The notes under the pieces: model-generated
What the model saw: the letters and a program-made list of their open reading frames with translations, nothing else
Told to the model about the DNA's origin: nothing
The model's database searches: none
Program-made: the position numbers and the translations under genes
Part shown: positions 31,052-41,505 of the stretch, in pieces
How positions within the stretch are numbered: position 1 is the stretch's first letter
How the letters are laid out: every line of letters begins with the position of its first letter
Assembly: GCA_902563575.1 (NCBI GenBank)
Contig: CACEXV010000001.1
Location: forward strand, 124,001-188,000
DNA length: 64,000 bases
DNA from: an uncultured Pelagibacteraceae bacterium
GTDB lineage: Bacteria; Pseudomonadota; Alphaproteobacteria; Pelagibacterales; Pelagibacteraceae
Direction: 5' to 3'

Positions 31052-32305
31052 TTATGCGACAGATGTTGACTGTTTTTTGCCAAATGTTACAATTGGGTCA
31101 GTTTTGCCTCTAACTGAAGACTTATCAACTGTCACTTTTATGACGTCTTCCATGTCTGGAAGCTCAAACATAGTCTTTAGTAAAATATTTTCTAAAATAG
31201 ACCTTAGTCCTCTAGCGCCTGTTTTTTTACTTATAGCTTTTTTAGCAATTTCAGTCGTTGCGTCATCGTTAAACTCAAGTTCAACATTCTCAAATTCAAA
31301 AAGTCTTTTATATTGTTTGATTAAAGAGTTTTTTGGTTCCTTTAAAATTTTGATTAAAGATTTTTCATCTAATTCATCTAATGTTGCAATAATTGGCATT
31401 CTTCCAATAAACTCAGGTATTAATCCATATTTTATTAAATCTTCTGGTTCTAGAGATTTCATTACTTCAGATAAAGGGAGTGATTTATAATCTTTAACTT
31501 TAGCTCCAAATCCTATTGAGCTGCCTTTTCCTCTTTGATCAATAATCTTATCTAAACCAGCGAATGCTCCTCCACATATAAATAAAATATTAGTAGTATC
31601 AACTTGTAAGAATTCTTGCTGAGGGTGTTTTCTTCCTCCTTGTGGCGGCACGCTCGCAATCGTTCCTTCCATAATTTTTAAAAGCGCTTGTTGTACTCCC
31701 TCTCCTGAAACGTCTCTTGTGATAGATGGGTTTTCGGATTTCCTACTGATCTTATCCACTTCATCTATATAAACAATTCCTCTTTGTGCCTTTTCGACAT
31801 TATAATCAGCGGCTTGTAAAAGTTTTAGAATTATGTTTTCAACATCTTCTCCAACATAACCAGCTTCTGTTAATGTAGTGGCATCTGCCATTGTAAAAGG
31901 TACATCTAATATTCTTGCTAAGGTTTGTGCAAGAAGAGTCTTACCACATCCAGTGGGGCCTACGAGTAAAATATTAGATTTTGATAATTCTACCTCTTTG
32001 TTATTTTTGGTTTGATGATTTAATCTTTTATAATGATTATGAACTGCTACAGACAAAACTTCTTTAGCGAATTTTTGACCAATCACATAATCATCCAAAA
32101 CATTGCATATTTCTTTTGGAGTGGGAACTCCGTCTTGATGTTTATTTACTAAAGAAGATTTATTTTCCTCTTTGATTATGTCCATACATAACTCAACACA
32201 TTCATCGCAAATAAAAACTGTGGGACCTGCGATTAATTTTCTAACTTCATGTTGGCTTTTGCCACAAAAAGAACAGTATAAAATATTTTTATTATTTTCT
32301 GACAT
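31052..32305 (-). CDS. clpX: ATP-dependent Clp protease ATP-binding subunit ClpX
   Basis: AAA+ unfoldase partner of ClpP. The N-terminal zinc-binding domain has CSFCGKS and CDECVELC (about 11–40). Walker A is [15 protein letters not shown] (about 116), Walker B is [12 protein letters not shown], the ClpP-docking loop is IGFGAKV, and sensor 2 is in GARGLRSIL. The 417-residue length is normal. It lies between clpP and lon with its own promoter. Confidence 0.97.
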   Translation of the reverse strand: MSENNKNILYCSFCGKSQHEVRKLIAGPTVFICDECVELCMDIIKEENKSSLVNKHQDGVPTPKEICNVLDDYVIGQKFAKEVLSVAVHNHYKRLNHQTKNNKEVELSKSNILLVGPTGCGKTLLAQTLARILDVPFTMADATTLTEAGYVGEDVENIILKLLQAADYNVEKAQRGIVYIDEVDKISRKSENPSITRDVSGEGVQQALLKIMEGTIASVPPQGGRKHPQQEFLQVDTTNILFICGGAFAGLDKIIDQRGKGSSIGFGAKVKDYKSLPLSEVMKSLEPEDLIKYGLIPEFIGRMPIIATLDELDEKSLIKILKEPKNSLIKQYKRLFEFENVELEFNDDATTEIAKKAISKKTGARGLRSILENILLKTMFELPDMEDVIKVTVDKSSVRGKTDPIVTFGKKQSTSVA

Positions 32306-32321
32306 ATCGAATCAATAAGTA

Positions 32322-32350
32322 ATATTAATTCCCTTAAAGATTGTTATCAA
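32322..32350 (-). promoter_or_regulatory. Candidate sigma-70 promoter of clpX
   Basis: Minus strand TTGATA (32345–32350), 17-bp spacer, TAATAT (32322–32327): near-consensus hexamers and ideal spacing, about 17 bp before the ATG. The mRNA leader would be only about 10 nt. Confidence 0.55.
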
Positions 32351-32383
32351 GTTGAAGTTGAATAAAAACCTATATCTTGTGTG

Positions 32384-32995
32384 TTATTTTCTCTTTTCTA
32401 CCACAGAGTCAATTAATCCAAATTTTTTAGCCTCTTCTGCAGTCATAAAATAATCTCTTTCGAGAGCTTTAGAAATTTCATCAACAGATTTACCTGTATG
32501 CTTCGAATAAATTTTGTTCAACTTTTCTTTTAAAGACAAAATTTCTTTTGCATGAATTTGAATATCTGTTGCTTGACCTTGAAAACCTGCTGATGGTTGA
32601 TGAACCATTATTCTTGAATTAGGTAAAGAATATCTTTTTCCTTTTTCACCCGCAGCAAGTAAAAACGATCCCATTGATGAAGCTTGACCAATGCAAAGAG
32701 TTGATACTGGGGAATTTATATATTGCATGGTATCGTAAATACCTAAACCTGCTGTGACCAAACCTCCTGGACTATTAATGTAAAAACTAATTTCTTTGTT
32801 TGGATTTTCACTTTCCAAAAAAAGTAATTGAGCAGTAACAAGCGAGGCAACGGTATCATTAACTGGACCTACTAAAAAAACTATTCGTTCTTTTAAAAGT
32901 CTTGAATAAATATCGTAAGCTCTCTCTCCCTTACTCGTTTGTTCAACGACCATAGGTATTAAGCTATTCATTTTTTCATCTAGCGTACGACTCAT
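32384..32995 (-). CDS. clpP: ATP-dependent Clp protease proteolytic subunit
   Basis: Serine protease that forms the double heptameric chamber used by ClpX. The catalytic triad is visible: Ser in [11 protein letters not shown] (about 102), His in [15 protein letters not shown] (about 126) and Asp in [11 protein letters not shown] (about 176). It has 203 residues. It follows tig by 23 bp and is probably cotranscribed with it. Confidence 0.97.
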   Translation of the reverse strand: MSRTLDEKMNSLIPMVVEQTSKGERAYDIYSRLLKERIVFLVGPVNDTVASLVTAQLLFLESENPNKEISFYINSPGGLVTAGLGIYDTMQYINSPVSTLCIGQASSMGSFLLAAGEKGKRYSLPNSRIMVHQPSAGFQGQATDIQIHAKEILSLKEKLNKIYSKHTGKSVDEISKALERDYFMTAEEAKKFGLIDSVVEKRK

Positions 32996-33018
32996 ATCAA
33001 GCGTTATACAACTATTGG

Positions 33019-34395
33019 TTACTTTTTGCTAATTTTTTTTGATTTGGCTCTAGATTTTTTTACCTCTTCTAACTTTTCTGAATTAGATTTTTGAGGATTT
33101 TCCAAATTATTGAAATTTTTAATTAAACTTTCAGCTTCTTTATCTGTGATTTCCTTTTTTGTTAATTTTGTTTTAAGTTTAATTGAATTAATTATTTTTT
33201 CTTCATAGAGGCTTCCTTTAATAGACTGTAATGCCATTGGATTTTTTTTATAATATTCCAAGATAAATTTTTCTTGACCCTGCATTCCTCTAACTTGCTT
33301 ATTAATCTCGTTTTGTACCTCGGCTTCACTAACAGTTAAATTATTTTTTTCGCCATACTCATTTAATATTAAACCTAGTTTAATTCTTGATTTGGCTAAT
33401 TTCTCATTTTGTTGCCTATGTTTTTTTTTATCTTCTTCTTTAATATTTTGGGTCATTATATTTAGTTCATGATCTACCAAATTTTTTGGTAAATCAATTG
33501 TATGATTTTTTTCAAGCTGATCTAAAATTTGTTTTTTAGTTATTGCTTCTAGGGCTTGCTGATATTGATTAACTATTTGTTTTTCTATTAAAGATTTTAA
33601 ATCCTGCAAATCTTTTGCACCAAATTTTTTTGCAAATTCGTCATCTAGTTTACTTTTTTCCCCTATTTTTACATTTAAAATTTTACAAACAAAATTAGCA
33701 TTTTTATTTGCTAGGCTTTTTTGAGGAAAATTTTCAGGCAGTTTGACTTTTACGTTTTTAATATCATTCTTTTTTACGCCAACTAGTTGAGCATCAAAAC
33801 CTTTTATAAAGAGATCTTTGCCCAATTCTAACTGAATACCTTTGCCTTCTCCATTTTCAATTTTTTTCCCATCAACAGAAATTTCATAATCAAAGATAAC
33901 CTGATTGCCAGTGTCTGCTTTTTCTGAATTTTTTTTATCAATAAAATTTTTATGTTCACTAGCGATTTCATCTAATTTTTTTTCAACAATTTTTTTTTCA
34001 ATTTGAACTTTGTATTCTATAACTTTAAATTTATCTAATGATTGAAGTTTTATATCTGGCAAAGCATCAATTTGTAATTCGTAATTTAAATCTTTTCCCT
34101 CACCAAACGTTTTTAAATCAATTTTTGGCTGCCCGGCAATTTTTATTTTTTTTTCAGCAATGGCTTTTGAAGATGTCTCTTTCAGAATAGCGTCAATTAC
34201 TTCTCCGTATACTGCTTTGCCAAACTGTTTTTTAATTAATTCTGGAGGCACCTTTCCTGGTCTAAAACCCTTTAGGTTTACTTGAGTTTGAAGCTCCACT
34301 AATTTTTCTTTTATTTTTTCTTCAATGGATTTTTTATCAACGAAGACAGACAAAATCGTTCGAAGACCTTTCCTTGACTGTAGTTCAACCTTCAT
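33019..34395 (-). CDS. tig: Trigger factor
   Basis: Ribosome-bound chaperone and peptidyl-prolyl isomerase. The N-terminal ribosome-binding loop [17 protein letters not shown] is at about 42–58, the FKBP-type domain near 150–235 ([29 protein letters not shown]), then the helical C-terminal arms and a basic tail. The length of 458 residues is normal. It lies first in the tig–clpP–clpX–lon order typical of proteobacteria. Confidence 0.95.
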   Translation of the reverse strand: MKVELQSRKGLRTILSVFVDKKSIEEKIKEKLVELQTQVNLKGFRPGKVPPELIKKQFGKAVYGEVIDAILKETSSKAIAEKKIKIAGQPKIDLKTFGEGKDLNYELQIDALPDIKLQSLDKFKVIEYKVQIEKKIVEKKLDEIASEHKNFIDKKNSEKADTGNQVIFDYEISVDGKKIENGEGKGIQLELGKDLFIKGFDAQLVGVKKNDIKNVKVKLPENFPQKSLANKNANFVCKILNVKIGEKSKLDDEFAKKFGAKDLQDLKSLIEKQIVNQYQQALEAITKKQILDQLEKNHTIDLPKNLVDHELNIMTQNIKEEDKKKHRQQNEKLAKSRIKLGLILNEYGEKNNLTVSEAEVQNEINKQVRGMQGQEKFILEYYKKNPMALQSIKGSLYEEKIINSIKLKTKLTKKEITDKEAESLIKNFNNLENPQKSNSEKLEEVKKSRAKSKKISKK

Positions 34396-34429
34396 AATTA
34401 TTCTTAAACTTAACTTTTTTTCTTATTAT

Positions 34430-34514
34430 TGGTGGGCAAGAAGAGACTCGAACTCTTAAGCCTTGCGGCACTAGTTCCTAAGACTAGCGCGTATACCAAT
34501 TCCGCCACTTGCCC
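34430..34514 (-). tRNA. tRNA-Leu (anticodon TAG)
   Basis: Minus-strand class II tRNA with acceptor GGGCAAG/CTTGCCC, D arm, anticodon stem CTAGT/ACTAG around loop CTTAGGA, variable arm TGCCGCAAGGCTT and T arm AGAGTTCGAGTCTCT. Discriminator A and an encoded CCA are present. Only 13 bp separate it from the upstream gene, so its promoter must lie inside that gene or further up. Confidence 0.95.
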
Positions 34515-34527
34515 GTAAGATAATGAT

Positions 34528-35601
34528 TTATATATTAATTTGATTTTTTGTAAATCTATAAAGTCTAAAGTAAAAAATTACATAAATAATTAATGTAAAT
34601 AAAAACCAAAATTTACAAAATAATCCATTTTCTTTTAAAACTAGAGCGGGAATTATAAGTGTTAGGTAAGATATATTTATTACTATAGAGTTTAAATAAT
34701 TACAATCTTTGTTTTGAAATTTTGTCTTAAGAAATTTGTAAGTTATCATATGCAAATGAATATTGTCTGGTTTCAATGGTGATCTATTTAAGAGCAACTT
34801 TCTAAAAAAAGAAAAAAAGACTTCAAAGAAGAGATAAAATAACAATATACAGAAGAAAAAAGATGATATTTGATTATTAAGGCCATCAGTATTAATAACA
34901 TTTAAAGCTGTAATAGATCCATGTAAGTATGCGCCACTGTCCCCTAAAAAAACTTTTGCTTTTGGAAAATTAAACAATGTGAAAACTAGAAGAATAATTA
35001 TTTGTGAAATAATTAGCACAGAATAATCTAAGTTTTTACTCTCAAGATTTATATACAATAAAATTAAATTAATTATAATTAAATGTATGCTTAATAGCCC
35101 GTTAAATCCATCGACTAGATTAGCGCCATTAACAACAAATAAGAAACACAAAGTTAAAAAAATATTTAAGAATAATTTGTTTTCCAGTAAATTTTGTAAA
35201 AAGATTAAATCTATTTGACTTAATGAAAGTGGAAATAGATTAACTCCAAGTGAGAGCGCAAATATCATTAATGCTAGTCTTGTTTTTGGAGAAAGATTAT
35301 ATTTAATGTCGTCTATAAAGCCTATTGAAAATAAACTAAACCCAATAAATATATAGTCTAGATAAGAATGATTAAATATATAATGATGTAAAATAAAGAA
35401 TACAATAAAGCAAACAAAAGATGCTAAACCTCCGCTTCTTGGAATTGGTGAATCATGAAATGACTGGGGTTTAGTGAAGTTGTCATCAATCAATAGTCCA
35501 TTAGCTATTTTATTCGAGAACTTAATAATAATCAAAAATATAAAAAAGGATAAAAAAGAAAACAAAGATAAAAAATTTAATTCAATAGAGCTTTCTTGCA
35601 T
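34528..35601 (-). CDS. Polyprenyl-phosphate sugar-1-phosphate transferase (WecA/MraY superfamily)
   Basis: Integral membrane enzyme of glycosyltransferase family 4 that attaches a sugar-1-phosphate to undecaprenyl phosphate. The 357-residue protein has about 10–11 helices. Cytoplasmic-loop motifs are IPRSGGLA (about 53), GFIDDIKYNLSPKTRL (catalytic DD, about 93), NGANLVDGFNGL (about 158) and FLGDSGAYLHG (about 218). It looks more like WecA/TagO enzymes than MraY, because it lies outside the mur/fts cluster and has FLGDSG; the sugar is unknown. It lies directly after the DMT exporter gene. Confidence 0.85.
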   Translation of the reverse strand: MQESSIELNFLSLFSFLSFFIFLIIIKFSNKIANGLLIDDNFTKPQSFHDSPIPRSGGLASFVCFIVFFILHHYIFNHSYLDYIFIGFSLFSIGFIDDIKYNLSPKTRLALMIFALSLGVNLFPLSLSQIDLIFLQNLLENKLFLNIFLTLCFLFVVNGANLVDGFNGLLSIHLIIINLILLYINLESKNLDYSVLIISQIIILLVFTLFNFPKAKVFLGDSGAYLHGSITALNVINTDGLNNQISSFFFCILLFYLFFEVFFSFFRKLLLNRSPLKPDNIHLHMITYKFLKTKFQNKDCNYLNSIVINISYLTLIIPALVLKENGLFCKFWFLFTLIIYVIFYFRLYRFTKNQINI

Positions 35602-35602
35602 T

Positions 35603-36487
35603 TTAAACCAAACCCTTATTATTTTTTTTTACAATATAAATTCCTAAAATAATTATAGCCAATGAAATTAATACTCTTATGGTAATAACTTCTTTCATTA
35701 AAAAATAACCAAAAAAAACACCAAATATTGGTATTAAATACGCCACTTGAGTCTGAAAAACCAAGCCATTTACGGTTAATATTCTAAATCTTACCAGCCA
35801 AGCTAACCCTGTGGCTACTGTACCTAAATATAAAAGTGAAATTGTAGAACCAAAAGTCGGACTTGAGTTCCATGGTTGCTCTAGAATTAAAGAAAATGGA
35901 AGTAAAAATATTATAGACCATAAAGTTGTAGAAGTAGTCACGTTTTCGTTTCCTTTGTCTTTAATTTTAAGTGTAAGCAATCCTCCAATAGAATAGAAAG
36001 TTGAGCCTAATATTGTTATTAATGCATATATATAATTGCTTTCATTTATAACTATTTTGTCCAAAAATAAAAAAACTATTCCCGAAAATCCTGTTAAAAC
36101 TCCAATGGCCTTAAAAAAATTTATTTTTTCATCTCTAGTAAAAAAATGTGCTAAAATTGTTCCGCTTAAAGGAGTTGTGCTCATCAACATTGCTGCTAAG
36201 TAACTATTTATTTTGCTGGTGCCTAAGGCTATTAAGACAAATGGTATTGATATATTACAAAGTCCGATTAAAGCATAAGATCTCCAATCAGAGGAAAAAG
36301 CTTCAATTTTAATGTTTTTTATTTTGCACAAAATCAATAATGGGACTATTGCAAATATTACTCTAACTAAAGCTAATGTAATTGGATCGTAACTTAAAGA
36401 TGCTATTTTTATGTTAAAGAATGATGAACCCCATATAATCGCTAATATTAGGAGTAAAATCACATCGAATGAATTAGCTTCTCTCAT
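35603..36487 (-). CDS. EamA/DMT-family permease
   Basis: Predicted inner-membrane exporter with ten hydrophobic helices and two EamA repeats (about 8–138 and 150–288). Conserved cues are ILAIIWGSSFFNIKIA at the start of repeat 1 and TVATGLAWLVRFR in repeat 2. I use the ATG at 36487; the frame is open three codons further to a TTG. Substrate cannot be predicted; family members export amino acids or other small metabolites. It lies 1 bp from the next gene and faces away from glnA. Confidence 0.82.
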   Translation of the reverse strand: MREANSFDVILLLILAIIWGSSFFNIKIASLSYDPITLALVRVIFAIVPLLILCKIKNIKIEAFSSDWRSYALIGLCNISIPFVLIALGTSKINSYLAAMLMSTTPLSGTILAHFFTRDEKINFFKAIGVLTGFSGIVFLFLDKIVINESNYIYALITILGSTFYSIGGLLTLKIKDKGNENVTTSTTLWSIIFLLPFSLILEQPWNSSPTFGSTISLLYLGTVATGLAWLVRFRILTVNGLVFQTQVAYLIPIFGVFFGYFLMKEVITIRVLISLAIIILGIYIVKKNNKGLV

Positions 36488-36597
36488 AAACTGCAATCAA
36501 AAATTGTATTGATGTTAAAAGTGCATAGCTGATATCATCTTATTATATAACTTTCTAGACTATTTATTTGTTATACAACCTTTGAAAAAAAACAATT
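36488..36597. promoter_or_regulatory. Divergent spacer between the DMT permease gene and glnA
   Basis: About 110 bp of AT-rich sequence must hold the promoters of both genes. Toward glnA, TATAT and TTATAC boxes occur (around 36543 and 36573), but no -35 element of good quality is paired with them. I recognised no riboswitch or NtrC-type site by eye. The glnA start lacks a clear Shine-Dalgarno sequence. Confidence 0.35.
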
Positions 36598-38004
36598 ATG
36601 ACTGCGTCTAATATTAAAAAAATTATTAAAGAAAAAGAAATTGAGTACGTTGACCTTAGGTTTACAGATCCTAGAGGTAAACTCCAGCACTTGACTATGG
36701 ACGTAAATGTCGTCGACGACGAGATGTTAGAAAAAGGTGTGTTTTTTGACGGGTCATCTATCGCAGGTTGGAAAGCAATAAATGAGTCAGATATGATTTT
36801 AAAGCCTGATCTATCTAGGCCAATAATTGATCCTTTTAATTCACATCCAACACTAAACATTTTTTGTGACATAATGGATGCTGTTAAAAAAAATCCCTAC
36901 GAGAGAGATCCAAGAAGTACTGCAAAAAAAGCAGAAAAATATTTAAAAGACAGTGGAATCGGCGATAAAGCATATTTTGGGCCCGAGCCTGAATTTTTTG
37001 TTTTTGACGATGTAAGATTTAAAAATGACATGAACGAGACTAGTTTTTCAATTGATAGTTCAGAGGGTCCCTATAACTCAGGTAGAAAGTATGAGAATGG
37101 AAATTTAGCTCATAGGCCTGGCATTAAAGGAGGTTATTTTCCTGTCCCGCCAGTTGATAGTGCGCAAGACATGAGAGGTGAATATTTAAAAGCTCTAAGA
37201 GATATGGGTGTAAAGGTTGAAAAGCACCACCACGAAGTGGCACCCTCTCAACATGAGCTCGGAATGTATTTTGGTACTTTAACCAATATGGCAGATAATG
37301 TGCAACTTTATAAATATGCAGTTCAAATGGTTACTCATTCTTTTGGCAAGACTGCAACTTTCATGCCAAAACCTGTTAAGGGAGATAATGGATCTGGTAT
37401 GCATTGTCATCAATCCATATGGAATGGGAGCACCCCTTTATTTATGGGAAAAGAATATGCAGGTTTGTCTAAGACAGCTCTTCACTATATAGGCGGTATA
37501 TTAAAGCATGCTAAAGCAATTAATGCATTTTCTAATGCATCAACGAATAGCTACAAAAGACTTATTCCAGGGTTTGAAGCACCAGTAATTTTGGCTTACT
37601 CATCAAGAAATAGATCTGCATCGTGCAGAATCCCAATCACAATGAGCCCGAAAGCTGCAAGAATGGAAATTAGGTTTCCAGATGCTTCTGGTAACCCATA
37701 TTTGACTTTTGCTTCGATGTTAATGGCTGGACTTGATGGAATAAAAAATAAGATCGACCCTGGTAAGGCTTTTGATAAAGATCTTTACACATTAAGTGAA
37801 AATGAAGTTAAAAAATTACCAACAGTATGTGGATCATTAAGAGAAGCAATGGAAAATCTTGACAAAGACAGAAAGTTTTTGACAGCAGGCGAGGTTTTCA
37901 CTGACGACCAAATAGATGCCTACATTGACTTAAAATTTCAGGAAATTTATAAATTCGAGCATACACCTCATCCTATCGAGTTTGAGATGTACTACAGCCA
38001 GTAA
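36598..38004 (+). CDS. glnA: Glutamine synthetase, type I
   Basis: ATP-dependent ammonium assimilation into glutamine in the cytoplasm, as a dodecamer. The 468-residue protein has the N-terminal beta-grasp domain (VDLRFTDPRGKLQHLTM, about 18–34), VFFDGSSIAGW, the ATP/glutamate-site segments KPVKGDNGSGMHCHQS (about 260) and NRSASCRIP, and FPDASGNPYL. A Tyr at the adenylylation position is present in KDLYTLSENE (about 398), consistent with GlnE-type control. It is a single-gene unit on the plus strand, converging on the suf operon with 4 bp between stops. Confidence 0.97.
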   Translation: MTASNIKKIIKEKEIEYVDLRFTDPRGKLQHLTMDVNVVDDEMLEKGVFFDGSSIAGWKAINESDMILKPDLSRPIIDPFNSHPTLNIFCDIMDAVKKNPYERDPRSTAKKAEKYLKDSGIGDKAYFGPEPEFFVFDDVRFKNDMNETSFSIDSSEGPYNSGRKYENGNLAHRPGIKGGYFPVPPVDSAQDMRGEYLKALRDMGVKVEKHHHEVAPSQHELGMYFGTLTNMADNVQLYKYAVQMVTHSFGKTATFMPKPVKGDNGSGMHCHQSIWNGSTPLFMGKEYAGLSKTALHYIGGILKHAKAINAFSNASTNSYKRLIPGFEAPVILAYSSRNRSASCRIPITMSPKAARMEIRFPDASGNPYLTFASMLMAGLDGIKNKIDPGKAFDKDLYTLSENEVKKLPTVCGSLREAMENLDKDRKFLTAGEVFTDDQIDAYIDLKFQEIYKFEHTPHPIEFEMYYSQ

Positions 38005-38008
38005 TTAT

Positions 38009-38344
38009 CTAAGCTTTAAAAGATTCTCCGCAACCACATCTCTCAGTTTCATTCGGATTTTTGAATACAAATTGTGATGAAAATTTGTCTTGCTTATAGT
38101 CCATCTCTGTTCCGATTAAATATATTATGGCTTTAGGATCTATTAGAACTTTTACGCCTTTATCTTCAATAACTTCCTCATTTGGATTAATAGTCTTAGC
38201 ATATTCCATGACGTAACTCATTCCAGCGCAACCTCCTGATTTCACTCCAATACGCACGCCTATTGTTTCTTTATCAGCAGAAGACATTATTTTTTTTATT
38301 CTGTCGGCTGCACTACTACTTAATGTAATAATTCGATCTGTCAT
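38009..38344 (-). CDS. sufA: A-type Fe-S carrier (SufA/IscA/ErpA family)
   Basis: Iron-sulfur carrier that delivers assembled clusters to apoproteins. The three ligand Cys are in KSGGCAGMSYVMEY (about 38) and RCGCGESF (about 104–106). It has 111 residues. It is the last gene of the suf operon and overlaps the upstream DUF59 gene by 4 bp. SufA is named by context; sequence alone does not separate SufA from ErpA. Confidence 0.9.
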   Translation of the reverse strand: MTDRIITLSSSAADRIKKIMSSADKETIGVRIGVKSGGCAGMSYVMEYAKTINPNEEVIEDKGVKVLIDPKAIIYLIGTEMDYKQDKFSSQFVFKNPNETERCGCGESFKA

Positions 38345-38640
38345 ATATTTAATTCCAATTTAGCTGCCTCAGTCATCATATCTTTATTCCAAGGTGGATT
38401 CCAAGTGAGTTTTACTTCTACTGACGAAACATCTTTAATTTTCTCTATATTTTCTTTCACATCTTTTGGTAGCGAGTCTGCAACAGGACAATTAGGGCTT
38501 GTTAAAGTCATTTTAATGTCTACATGTTTATCTTTTACAGAAATATCATAAATTAAACCTAGATCATAAATGTTAACTGGGATCTCTGGATCGTATATTT
38601 TTTTTATTTCTTTTATAACTTCTTCTTTTAAATTACTCAT
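38341..38640 (-). CDS. sufT: SufT-type MIP18/DUF59 Fe-S maturation protein
   Basis: A 99-residue MIP18 family protein with the hallmark DPEIPVNIYDLGLIYD (about 17–32) and LTSPNCPVADSLP (Cys about 55). Related proteins help mature Fe-S enzymes under high demand. Position inside the suf operon, overlapping sufU by 8 bp and sufA by 4 bp, supports the assignment. Confidence 0.88.
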   Translation of the reverse strand: MSNLKEEVIKEIKKIYDPEIPVNIYDLGLIYDISVKDKHVDIKMTLTSPNCPVADSLPKDVKENIEKIKDVSSVEVKLTWNPPWNKDMMTEAAKLELNI

Positions 38641-39079
38641 TTTTCCCTTTTAACGCCTCTGATAATGTGTGCCAAGCCATTGTTGCGCATTTAACTCTCA
38701 TTGGAAACTCTTTAACACCAGAAAGAGACATCATAGTTGTTACCTGATCTTCGTCTAAACTATTAGTTTTCATTTTATCGTTTTTTTTAATCATCATTAA
38801 AAAATCGCTTATTATCCTTTCTGCTAAACTGTATTCTTTCCCTTTAACTACATCTGTCAAAATGGAAGCGGAAGCCAAAGAAATTGCACATCCTTCACCT
38901 TCAAAACTTAAATCTATAACTTTTTTTTCTTTATCAACTTTTGCATATATATGAACCTTATCTCCACACAAAGGATTATGCCCTTTTGCATCTACATTAT
39001 AATTTGTGCATTTGCCAAAGTTTCTGGGATTTTTGCCATGATCTAATATTATTTCTTTATATAATTCTTTTAATTCCAT
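38633..39079 (-). CDS. sufU: SufU-type NifU-like protein
   Basis: A 148-residue member of the IscU/SufU family. Zinc/cluster ligands are in NPLCGDKVHIYA (CGD, about 35), GEGCAISLASAS (about 62) and VKCATMAWHTL (about 131). In Gram-positive bacteria SufU accepts sulfur from SufS via a Zn site; in this operon it presumably takes the place of SufE, which is not encoded here. It lies 3 bp after sufS. Confidence 0.88.
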   Translation of the reverse strand: MELKELYKEIILDHGKNPRNFGKCTNYNVDAKGHNPLCGDKVHIYAKVDKEKKVIDLSFEGEGCAISLASASILTDVVKGKEYSLAERIISDFLMMIKKNDKMKTNSLDEDQVTTMMSLSGVKEFPMRVKCATMAWHTLSEALKGKNE

Positions 39080-39082
39080 AAA

Positions 39083-40297
39083 TTAGCTAAATAGTTTCTT
39101 ACATTTTCCAATAGCATTAATCAAAATATCAATATCTTCTTTATCATTATAAATGCCGATGGATGCACGTGCTGTTGCAGGGACTCCAATTTTATCGTGT
39201 AGAATTTGACAACAATGATGTCCAGCTCTAATTGCAACTCCATCGTCATCTAAAATTGTTGCAATATCATGGGGATGAATGCCTTTTAGAGTGAAAGAAA
39301 TAACTGATGCTTTATTTTTTGGTGTGCCAACAAGATTGATCGAATTGTCTTTGCTAAGCATTTCCAGTCCATAATTTAATACTTTATCCTCATGATCTTT
39401 TATTCTTTTTAAACCTATTTTTTCTAAAAGCTTAATAGACTCCCCAAATGCTACTACTTCGGCAGTCTGCATTGTACCTGCTTCAAATTTAGTTGGTGTC
39501 TCAGCGTAAGTAATATTATTTTTTTTAACTTCATCAATCATTCCACCTCCACCCTGATATGGATCAAATTGATCAAGCCATTTTTTTTTACCATATAAAA
39601 CTCCTAGGCCGTTTGGCCCGTATAGTTTGTGGCACGAAATAGCATAAAAATCACAATCAAGATCTAACATGTCTAGTTTCAGATGAGGCGCGCCTTGAGT
39701 CCCGTCTACGAGCACAGGAATATTTTTAGTTTTCGCTAGATCTATTATTTCTTTTAGTGGGGTAATACCGCCTGTAACATTAGATAAGTGTGTCAAAGCT
39801 ATAATTTTTGTTTTATTGCTAATTAATTTTTTTACCTCGTCAACATTGATTTGTAAATTTTCATCAAGTTTTACAAATTTTATATTAGCTTTTCTTTTTT
39901 TTCTTAAATAGTGCCAAGGTACATAATTAGAGTGGTGCTCTAACTCGGTTAATATAATCTCATCACCCTCATCTATAAATTTTTCACCAAATGAATTCGC
40001 AACCAAATTTATTGATTCGGTGGCACCTTTTGTGAATATAATTTCTTCTCTATGTTTGGCATTAATAAATTTTTGAACCATATCTCTTGTCTCTTCAAAC
40101 TTATTAGTTGCAGTGACAGCAAGAGAATGAACACTTCTACCGATATTTGAATATTCGTTTTCATAAAAATAAGTCATTCTATCAATTACTGTTTTCGGTT
40201 TTTGTGACGAATTTGCACTATCGAGATATACTAATTTTTTTCCATTAATTTTTGTTTTAAAAATAGGAAAATTATTTCTAATTTCATTAATTTTCAT
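39083..40297 (-). CDS. sufS: Cysteine desulfurase SufS
   Basis: PLP enzyme that takes sulfur from cysteine for cluster assembly. The PLP Lys is in AISCHKLYGPNGLG (about 225), the catalytic Cys in RAGHHCCQILHDKIG (about 361). It is a group II desulfurase of about 404 residues. I choose the ATG at 40297 (MKINEIRNNFPIF), which overlaps sufD by 11 bp; a TTG six codons upstream is less likely. Confidence 0.94.
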   Translation of the reverse strand: MKINEIRNNFPIFKTKINGKKLVYLDSANSSQKPKTVIDRMTYFYENEYSNIGRSVHSLAVTATNKFEETRDMVQKFINAKHREEIIFTKGATESINLVANSFGEKFIDEGDEIILTELEHHSNYVPWHYLRKKRKANIKFVKLDENLQINVDEVKKLISNKTKIIALTHLSNVTGGITPLKEIIDLAKTKNIPVLVDGTQGAPHLKLDMLDLDCDFYAISCHKLYGPNGLGVLYGKKKWLDQFDPYQGGGGMIDEVKKNNITYAETPTKFEAGTMQTAEVVAFGESIKLLEKIGLKRIKDHEDKVLNYGLEMLSKDNSINLVGTPKNKASVISFTLKGIHPHDIATILDDDGVAIRAGHHCCQILHDKIGVPATARASIGIYNDKEDIDILINAIGKCKKLFS

Positions 40298-41501
40298 AAA
40301 GTGTACTCTTTTCAATATGTTCTTCGACTACTTCTTTTAAATAATTAAGCTTGATTGTTTCAATGATCTCACTTAAGAAACCCTTAACTAATAATTGTAT
40401 AGCGTCCCCCTTTTCAATCCCTCTAGCCATCAAATAGTAAATAGCGTCTTTATCTAAATTTCCAGATGAGGAACCATGCGAACATTTTACATCATCTGCA
40501 TAAATTTCTAACTCTGGTTTTGCATTAAATTCTGCTGCATCATTTAAAATTAGAGCATTACTTAATTGGTATGCATTAGTTTTTTGCGCTCTTTCATTAA
40601 CAAATATTTTTCCTTGAAAAATACCCCTACTATTATCTCCAAGTATTTTTTTAATTTTTTGGTGGCTTTTACAATTCGGATCCTCATGATTTATTACAGT
40701 TTTAATTTCTTGATGCTCGTCTTTTTTTAGATAAGACGCTGAATAAATTTCACAATTAGACTTACTTCCATTTAAGTAAATTTCATTGTCGTCTTTTCTA
40801 AATTTTATACCTGAGGAGAGAATATAATATTTTAGCTCCGCATTATTTAGCTTTGATAAATTATTACTATAATTATATGATTGTGTTTTTCTATCATTGA
40901 TGAAGTAATAGTTTAAGGTGCCATTTTTTATAAAAATATTTTGATAAGTATTTTTTAAGTGACTTGTATTTGAGTCATCGAAATTATACTCTATAATTGT
41001 AGTTTCGGTGTTTTCTATATTTATAAAATTAAAACTATTGATCATTTTATCATTTAAATCTTTATTAAAAAAATTATAGATAACTATTGGTTTATCCATC
41101 TTTTTAGAAATTTTTATAGAGTACCCTCTATCAGTTAACATGCTATTTAATGTTTGCATTGAATTTTTATTTGTTTTGCTTATTGATTTATGAGATATTT
41201 GACTTGACTCACATCTATTTAAATTAAATGGAAAATCCTCAAAATAATCAACTAGATACCCGTTAAGTGTATAAACTGAATAATGGTCAAATTTTAATCT
41301 AAATTGTGTTTTAAAATTTTTCTTTTCAGTAAAGTTTGTAAGTTTATCAAAATTTATTTTTATTATTCTATCTAGATCAGTAAATTTCCAATCTTCATCT
41401 TTTTTATTTGGAAATCCTTTTTTTAAAAACAATTCATCAAAAATCTTTTTTTCGTAATTTATGAGTTTATTTTTGTTTTCTATGTTTAAATTAAATTCCA
41501 T
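40287..41501 (-). CDS. sufD: Fe-S cluster assembly scaffold subunit SufD
   Basis: Partner of SufB in the SufBC2D scaffold. The C-terminal beta-helix region carries the family pattern: AKPELEIYADDVKCSHGSSS (about 338), then YYLMARGI and the end region. The frame is open upstream into sufC, but the ATG at 41501 (404 residues), 4 bp after the sufC stop, fits. The N-terminal third is poorly conserved, as usual for SufD. Confidence 0.9.
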   Translation of the reverse strand: MEFNLNIENKNKLINYEKKIFDELFLKKGFPNKKDEDWKFTDLDRIIKINFDKLTNFTEKKNFKTQFRLKFDHYSVYTLNGYLVDYFEDFPFNLNRCESSQISHKSISKTNKNSMQTLNSMLTDRGYSIKISKKMDKPIVIYNFFNKDLNDKMINSFNFINIENTETTIIEYNFDDSNTSHLKNTYQNIFIKNGTLNYYFINDRKTQSYNYSNNLSKLNNAELKYYILSSGIKFRKDDNEIYLNGSKSNCEIYSASYLKKDEHQEIKTVINHEDPNCKSHQKIKKILGDNSRGIFQGKIFVNERAQKTNAYQLSNALILNDAAEFNAKPELEIYADDVKCSHGSSSGNLDKDAIYYLMARGIEKGDAIQLLVKGFLSEIIETIKLNYLKEVVEEHIEKSTLYEN

Positions 41502-41505
41502 TGAT